Assembly (NCBI RefSeq): GCF_000724625.1
Contig: NZ_CP007139.1
Location: forward strand, 1,364,001 to 1,428,000
Direction of reading: 5' to 3'
Length of the DNA: 64,000 nucleotides
DNA from: Fimbriimonas ginsengisoli Gsoil 348
Lineage (GTDB): Bacteria; Armatimonadota; Fimbriimonadia; Fimbriimonadales; Fimbriimonadaceae
In this document: in pieces, positions 60,275 to 64,000 of the stretch
How the letters are laid out: each line of letters begins with the position of its first letter
Numbering within the stretch: the first letter of the stretch is position 1
Program-made: the position numbers and the translations under genes
The notes under the pieces: generated by a model
Told to the model about the DNA's origin: nothing
The model's database searches: none
The model's input: only the letters and a program-made list of their open reading frames with translations

Positions 60275-61068
60275 GGCTTCTTCCTTTGGATGGGGATGTC
60301 GACTGTTATCGCTTCCAGGCCGGGTGCCCAGGTCGTTCCTTTAGGAGCGACGAGCAATCCCTTCAACCGTTCAACATTACTGGGCGCGTATGAGGCAATT
60401 GTGAGGAGGAGCTCGCTCTTGCCGTCGCGTTGACGCAACGGTTGCTTCGCTCCGGGATCGATGAGGTCGTCCGCGGGATAGAACGCCACGCCGCTTACCG
60501 CCGCCTTCGGGGCGATGCTGAGGCTGATCGTATTCCCTCGCCGCGATGCGGAAAGCGGGAGTTCCGGGACGTGCCGAGGGATCTGCTCGTCAAGGGCCGA
60601 GAGGCGGCTCGCCCAGTCCGGATCAGCAACGGGGTATCCGCCGACGACCACGGAAGCGGACAACTGGGCTTTGCCCGGAATGCACGTCTCCCGGCAAACG
60701 AGCCATTTGGCGGTCGCCTTCAGAGTTACCGATCCTGGAGGCGTCGCTTTCGACGTGAAGATTCGTACGGGAAGGAGTACGTCACCCTGGTAAATGAAGT
60801 TCGAAATCCCCTTTTCCAGGGTTCGGTGAGGGACCGGCCAGGCGATTTCGCTCGCCTTCCATCCGGCCGGAAGCGTCCACTGAAGCGTCGGCGGAATCCC
60901 CGATTCGCCAGGATTTCGCCAGTAGACATGCCAACCCGGCTTGAGGGAAAGTCGCAGGGCGACGTCGAACGACTGGCCCGGGCTGACCGCGCGCATCGAC
61001 GAAACCAACGACGCCTGGCTCTGAGGCGGGGTCTGGCCAAGCATCGCAGCCGTGAGAATGGCAATCAT
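60271..61068 (-). CDS. DsbD N-terminal-like periplasmic protein
   Basis: 265 residues. A signal segment (about 1-12). The fold is that of the DsbD alpha-domain (DsbC-like family PF11412 by memory): 'L-K-P-G-W-H-V-Y-W-R-N-P-G-E-S-G-I-P-P' and the redox pair W-L-V-C-R-E-T-C-I-P-G (about 132-142). DsbD-alpha passes electrons to periplasmic thiol proteins. The membrane part of DsbD is absent from this gene, so this is a stand-alone domain. It is coupled to the thioredoxin-fold gene by ATGA. Confidence 0.88.
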   Translation of the reverse strand: MIAILTAAMLGQTPPQSQASLVSSMRAVSPGQSFDVALRLSLKPGWHVYWRNPGESGIPPTLQWTLPAGWKASEIAWPVPHRTLEKGISNFIYQGDVLLPVRIFTSKATPPGSVTLKATAKWLVCRETCIPGKAQLSASVVVGGYPVADPDWASRLSALDEQIPRHVPELPLSASRRGNTISLSIAPKAAVSGVAFYPADDLIDPGAKQPLRQRDGKSELLLTIASYAPSNVERLKGLLVAPKGTTWAPGLEAITVDIPIQRKKP

Positions 61069-61114
61069 CTAACTCATCTTACGGAACCGGCATGCGAAGC
61101 GTGCCCGATCACGG

Positions 61115-61942
61115 CTACTTCTTCGCCCGGTATTCGGCCAGCTCAGCCGTCCGTTCCTTCCCTTGCTCCGCGAGCGCTTCTCGCCACCCATCCTCGTACG
61201 GCTCGAGCGCCCGAATGACCGCCTCCGCGACCGCGAGGTCCCGAAACCACTTATGGTTTGCCGGCACGATGCGCCAGATTGCCTCTTGCGTGCTGCACTT
61301 CTGGATCGCGTCTTCGTAAGCATCCGTGTACTTGTCCCAGAGCTTCCGCTCTTCCCAGTCGCCGACGGAAAGCTTCCAGGATTTCTCCGGCTCTTTCTCC
61401 CGTTCCAACAGCCGCGCTTCCTGCTCTTTCTTATCGATGTGAAGATAGAACTTGAGCACGATCGTCTGCGAGTCGGTGAGTAGCCGCTCGAACGCGTTGA
61501 TGTGGTCGTACCGCTTTTTCCAAACCGGCTTTGGGACGAATTCGTGCACTCGGACAGCTAAAACATCCTCGTAGTGAGAACGGTTAAAGATCGTGATGGC
61601 CCCTTTGCCCGGTGTCTCGGCGTGCACCCGCCACAAGAAGTCGTGCGCGAGTTCGTTCTCGGTAGGAACCTTGAACGTAGCGACGCGAGTCGACTGCACG
61701 TTCACGAAGTCGAGGATCCTACGGATCGCTCCGTCCTTTCCGCTGGTATCGCGCCCTTGCAGCACGATCAAAAGCGAGTGTTGGCGCGCTGCGAATAGGA
61801 GCTCCTGAAGTTCGGCCATCCGCTCGCCCAGCTTGAACAACTGCCGAAGCCCCTCTTCCTTATCCAGCCCCGCCGTATCCTCCGGATCGATCTGCGAAAG
61901 ATTAACGTTGCCCCCCGGCTTGACCTCATATGCGTACGGCAT
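61115..61942 (-). CDS. ppk2: Polyphosphate kinase 2 family protein
   Basis: 275 residues. It has Walker A G-R-D-T-S-G-K-D-G (about 63-71), Walker B/lid segments 'F-N-R-S-H-Y-E-D-V-L' (about 118-127), 'K-F-Y-L-H-I-D-K-K-E-Q' and the C-terminal 'W-R-I-V-P-A-N-H-K-W-F-R-D'. PPK2 enzymes transfer phosphate between polyphosphate and nucleotides (AMP, ADP, GDP); the class cannot be fixed from sequence alone, although the single-domain length is that of classes I and III. It links with the Ppx/GppA phosphatase at 10670-11584. Confidence 0.93.
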   Translation of the reverse strand: MPYAYEVKPGGNVNLSQIDPEDTAGLDKEEGLRQLFKLGERMAELQELLFAARQHSLLIVLQGRDTSGKDGAIRRILDFVNVQSTRVATFKVPTENELAHDFLWRVHAETPGKGAITIFNRSHYEDVLAVRVHEFVPKPVWKKRYDHINAFERLLTDSQTIVLKFYLHIDKKEQEARLLEREKEPEKSWKLSVGDWEERKLWDKYTDAYEDAIQKCSTQEAIWRIVPANHKWFRDLAVAEAVIRALEPYEDGWREALAEQGKERTAELAEYRAKK

Positions 61943-61970
61943 GGAGCTTAGGATACATGGGCGGACGCGG

Positions 61971-61992
61971 GCGTTGGGCGTTGGGCGTTGGG
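61971..61992. repeat. Iterated GGGCGTT run
   Basis: Three tandem 7-bp units (GCGTTGG-type) upstream of the PPK2 gene, the same unit as in the palindrome at 43788-43850. Confidence 0.7.
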
Positions 61993-62086
61993 ATAAGACA
62001 CATCAGACCCATCAAAAACCAAACGCTCCGGTCCCAGCGCCAGACGCCCGCCGACGGTACCCTTTAGGCGAACGGAGAACAAGATC

Positions 62087-62497
62087 ATGATTAGAACCGC
62101 GCATGCCGTCTGGGACGGGGGATTGAAGGATGGGAAGGGGGTCGTTTCGACCCAAAGCACCGCGCTGAACGGGATGCAATACAGCTTCCGGACGCGTTTT
62201 GAAGACGGAGTGGGTGTCAACCCCGAGGAGTTGATCGCCGCCGCCCACGCCTCGTGCTTCAGCATGGCGCTTAGCGCTCAGCTTGGCGATCGCGGCATCA
62301 GCGGGAAGGTGGATACCACGGCCGCGGTGACGATGGAGAATCTCGCCATTACGAAATCGGCGCTGACGACGACCGTCACCGCGCCCGGAGCGGACCGCGC
62401 GAAGATCGAAGAAGCCGCCCATGCGGCCAAGGAAGGGTGCCCGATCTCGAAAGTCCTCAATGCCGAGATCACCCTCGACCTAACAATCGACGCCTGA
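62087..62497 (+). CDS. OsmC-family peroxidase
   Basis: 136 residues. The small OsmC/Ohr fold with the two catalytic cysteines in A-A-H-A-S-C-F-S-M-A-L (about Cys57) and K-E-G-C-P-I-S-K-V (about Cys117) is clear, and the N-terminal A-H-A-V-W-D-G-G strand is typical. Reduces organic hydroperoxides in the cytoplasm. The conserved Glu of the OsmC active site is near residue 48 (E-E-L-I-A-A-A-H). A hairpin terminator follows. Confidence 0.92.
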   Translation: MIRTAHAVWDGGLKDGKGVVSTQSTALNGMQYSFRTRFEDGVGVNPEELIAAAHASCFSMALSAQLGDRGISGKVDTTAAVTMENLAITKSALTTTVTAPGADRAKIEEAAHAAKEGCPISKVLNAEITLDLTIDA

Positions 62498-62521
62498 AGC
62501 CGCTCCCCGTAGCGCCGGCGT

Positions 62522-62564
62522 CCCCGCCGATGATCCCGGTGAACATCGGGATCATCGGGCGGGG
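62522..62564. terminator. Bidirectional terminator between osmC-like and GNAT genes
   Basis: CCGATGATCCCG (62527-62538) pairs perfectly with CGGGATCATCGG (62547-62558), and the stem extends outward with one bulged base to 62522 and 62564. It lies between two convergent genes. Confidence 0.8.
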
Positions 62565-62565
62565 C

Positions 62566-63036
62566 CTAAAGGTCGAAGCGGCAGACGCGCCAGTCCGGGA
62601 GGACGGTGGCCGACATCGACCCGTAAAAGAGGATCGCAGGTTCATTCCAATCTAGGACCGACCACTCGAGGCGGCCGTCACCGCGTTCGCGGGACCGGTC
62701 GATTAGGTTTTGGAGAAGCGCCTTTCCGTATCCTTTTCCTCGGCACTCCGGGGTGACGTAAAGATCCTCCAGCCAAGTTCCGGGCTGGGTACGGAAGGTT
62801 GAGAACGTGCGATACGAAATCGTGTATCCCACGATCTCGCCCGGCTCCTCAATCACGAAGATCTCGATGAGGCGGTCGTCGAATGCGTTCCGCTCTAGTG
62901 CCGAGGCGTCGCCGACGACCGTATGGGTAAGCCGCTCGTACTCGGCAAGCTCGAGCACGAGCTCCCAGACGCGGCCGATATCGGCACGGGTGGCGGGGCG
63001 GATGGCGTTAGCGGCGGCCGCGGAAGAACTTGGCAT
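62566..63036 (-). CDS. GNAT-family acetyltransferase (small)
   Basis: 156 residues from ATG 63036, overlapping the DoxX gene's last 29 bases; the longer upstream frame is a shadow of DoxX. The GNAT core 'L-E-D-L-Y-V-T-P-E-C-R-G-K-G-Y-G-K-A-L-L' (about 84-103) and the W-N-E-P-A-I-L-F-Y motif near 130 resemble spermidine/diamine acetyltransferases. Substrate is uncertain. Confidence 0.87.
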   Translation of the reverse strand: MPSSSAAAANAIRPATRADIGRVWELVLELAEYERLTHTVVGDASALERNAFDDRLIEIFVIEEPGEIVGYTISYRTFSTFRTQPGTWLEDLYVTPECRGKGYGKALLQNLIDRSRERGDGRLEWSVLDWNEPAILFYGSMSATVLPDWRVCRFDL

Positions 63037-63457
63037 CGAGGGAGTACTTACCCGCTCCCATGATGAGTAGTGCCACCGACATGAAAAAAAGCGCGGTGGG
63101 ATAGAGGACGTTCGACATCTTGGCCGGGTCGCCAGATGAGAAAACGCCGGCCACGGCGCCCGGCGCCCGTAAGTTGATGTAAGTCGCCACGGCAAAGTTG
63201 CAGGCGAGACCGAAGGCGGCAACGGGGGTCACGATCCCCAGAATGAGGCAAATCGAACCGAAGAATTCGGTGAGGATCGCGAGAATTCCAAGCACCTCGG
63301 GTATGCCGAAGGTTCCCGAGAAGAACTCCAGCGTCTTGGCAAACCCGTGTCCGCCGAAGATGCCGAGCATCTTCTGGCAGCCATAGATCAGCACGATCGA
63401 ACCTAGTGCGATCCGTAGGATCAGCAACCCGACATCGATTCGCGAATTGCCCTTCAT
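63008..63457 (-). CDS. DoxX-family membrane protein
   Basis: 149 residues, four membrane segments (about 8-28, 50-72, 75-95 and 112-130). The start M-K-G-N-S-R-I-D-V-G-L-L-I-L-R and the 'G-F-A-K-T-L-E' and G-S-I-C-L-I-L-G segments fit DoxX/SURF4-like proteins, which are small membrane proteins linked to thiol and redox stress. It overlaps the following GNAT gene. Confidence 0.88.
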   Translation of the reverse strand: MKGNSRIDVGLLILRIALGSIVLIYGCQKMLGIFGGHGFAKTLEFFSGTFGIPEVLGILAILTEFFGSICLILGIVTPVAAFGLACNFAVATYINLRAPGAVAGVFSSGDPAKMSNVLYPTALFFMSVALLIMGAGKYSLDAKFFRGRR

Positions 63458-63558
63458 CGGTCACGAGTGTACAACCGATTGTGTATCGGGTGATATCTTA
63501 AGATGGCCAGCAATCGCTTAACACCGTTTCCAACGGGCCGGCGGCCCGGGAAACGTTG

Positions 63559-63798
63559 CTATTCGGAGCTGTCGGCGGCCGGAGCCGCAACGGCAGCTTC
63601 TTCGGTTCCGAAGAATTCGGCCATTCTCTCTTGCGCCACGAAACGGCGGTGACCAAGCTTATTCGTCAGAACGAAAACCCACGTCTGGATTGGCTTGCCA
63701 CCCGGCCCACCATCGCGGTCTTGTCCGCGGGTGCGACGCTCAATACGCCACTCGGTTCCAGTCTCTTTACAAACGACGGTCGATTGGTTTTTTAGCAC
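63559..63798 (-). CDS. Small protein of unknown function
   Basis: 79 residues from GTG 63798, with GAGAG 8 bp upstream. Charged and hydrophilic start (K-N-Q-S-T-V-V-C-K-E-T-G-T-E-W-R), central R-T-R-G-Q-D-R-D-G-G-P-G-G, then 'T-W-V-F-V-L-T-N-K-L-G-H-R-R-F-V-A-Q' and an acidic Ala-rich tail. It looks like a genuine small protein rather than noise, but I recognise no family. A perfect palindrome lies 38 bp upstream. Confidence 0.6.
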   Translation of the reverse strand: MLKNQSTVVCKETGTEWRIERRTRGQDRDGGPGGKPIQTWVFVLTNKLGHRRFVAQERMAEFFGTEEAAVAAPAADSSE

Positions 63799-63835
63799 GG
63801 GTAATCTCTCGATCTATACAAGGGCGGGACGCCGC

Positions 63836-63851
63836 GCAGGATATATCCTGC
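63836..63851. promoter_or_regulatory. 16-bp perfect palindrome, candidate operator
   Basis: GCAGGATATATCCTGC is its own reverse complement. It lies 38-53 bp upstream of the GTG of the small gene at 63559-63798, with a TATAGAT-like -10 box (about 63812-63818) between the two. It could be a regulator site. Confidence 0.5.
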
Positions 63852-64000
63852 ATAGGTTTTCAAGCCAGAGCGGCCTCAGCGAGCCACACCCGTAGGTACA
63901 TCATACCAGATTTGAAGCCAACTCAGGTTCTAAATCGTTCAAGGGGTGTGGCTGGGGGCTCAGCGGACGGTACTTCACGTCCTTTGCTTCCAACCTTTCG
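63852..64000. other. Right-edge stretch with a possible RNA-like fold
   Basis: AGCCACACCC (about 63880-63889) and GGGTGTGGCT (about 63943-63952) form a 10-bp stem around a 53-base interior. No open frame covers it. It may be a terminator-like or non-coding structure, or part of something cut by the window edge. Confidence 0.35.

Noticed and set aside
1-64000. CRISPR array, tRNA, rRNA, phage or transposase genes
   Set aside because: I looked for regular direct repeats with spacers, TTCGANTC-type tRNA arms and transposase motifs. The few TTCGAATC strings lie inside protein genes; none of these features is supported.

Overview
This is a chromosomal window of a G+C-rich (about 62-63% by eye) free-living, heterotrophic bacterium with a diderm-type envelope. 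The best guess is Armatimonadota of the Fimbriimonas type, with planctomycete-like lineages as the alternative. The pointers are a DUF1559-style type IV prepilin (H-x9-DG C-terminus), large secreted proteins ending in a FlgD-like Ig domain, a CsgG-like secretion protein, many lipoproteins, paired GH127/GH146 arabinofuranosidases, and a high density of short palindromic repeats. I see no rRNA, tRNA, CRISPR array, phage module or transposase.

Layout. 1-5824 (minus): three envelope/export proteins (Big-1-like fragment, FlgD-tailed surface protein, CsgG-like protein with a Gly-Thr repeat tract). 6035-10313 (minus): coaE, ribosomal protein S1 with a long Pro/Ala/Glu N-terminus, xylulokinase. 10670-16000: Ppx/GppA phosphatase, ComEA, secreted proteins, ComM. 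16010-17047: an AT-rich, apparently imported gene with a class III nucleotidyl-cyclase-like signature. 17504-22198 (minus): GH78 alpha-L-rhamnosidase, cupin, Gfo/Idh/MocA oxidoreductase. 22282-23612: an unrecognised soluble/membrane gene pair. 24013-28484 (minus): a ytfQRT-yjfF-like furanose ABC importer. 28566-30988: prepilin, small membrane protein and divergent ROK regulator. 31094-33860 (minus): lutABC lactate oxidation. 34183-37448: GNAT, DUF4139 and small membrane proteins. 37453-42290 (minus): two GH127-clan beta-L-arabinofuranosidases. 42470-42663: a vapBC remnant. 42743-48835: NHL lipoprotein, a second sugar ABC system and a second Gfo/Idh/MocA oxidoreductase. 48885-54244: LuxR-type regulator, transglutaminase-like protein, esterase with a CBM9-like tail, intact and truncated DUF488 genes. 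54471-58626: two ECF sigma factor/partner pairs. 58627-63798: housekeeping and stress genes (SpoU methyltransferase, thioredoxin/DsbD-N pair, PPK2, OsmC, GNAT, DoxX).

How they work together. The core theme is plant polysaccharide use. Secreted or periplasmic rhamnosidase and arabinofuranosidases would release L-rhamnose and L-arabinofuranose, two ribose/galactofuranose-class ABC importers would take up sugars, and xylulokinase and oxidoreductases would process them. ROK and LuxR-type regulators and two ECF systems provide control. The lut operon adds lactate oxidation.

The most unusual signals are (i) a family of multi-hairpin intergenic elements with CGTGGC...GCCACG ends, two copies of which keep the same four hairpins through compensatory base changes; (ii) the lone imported cyclase-like gene; (iii) the gene graveyard formed by the vapBC and DUF488 remnants; and (iv) a shared CTTTAATATA motif linking the ROK/prepilin intergenic region with the arabinofuranosidase promoter. 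All functions are read from sequence only; no search was run.
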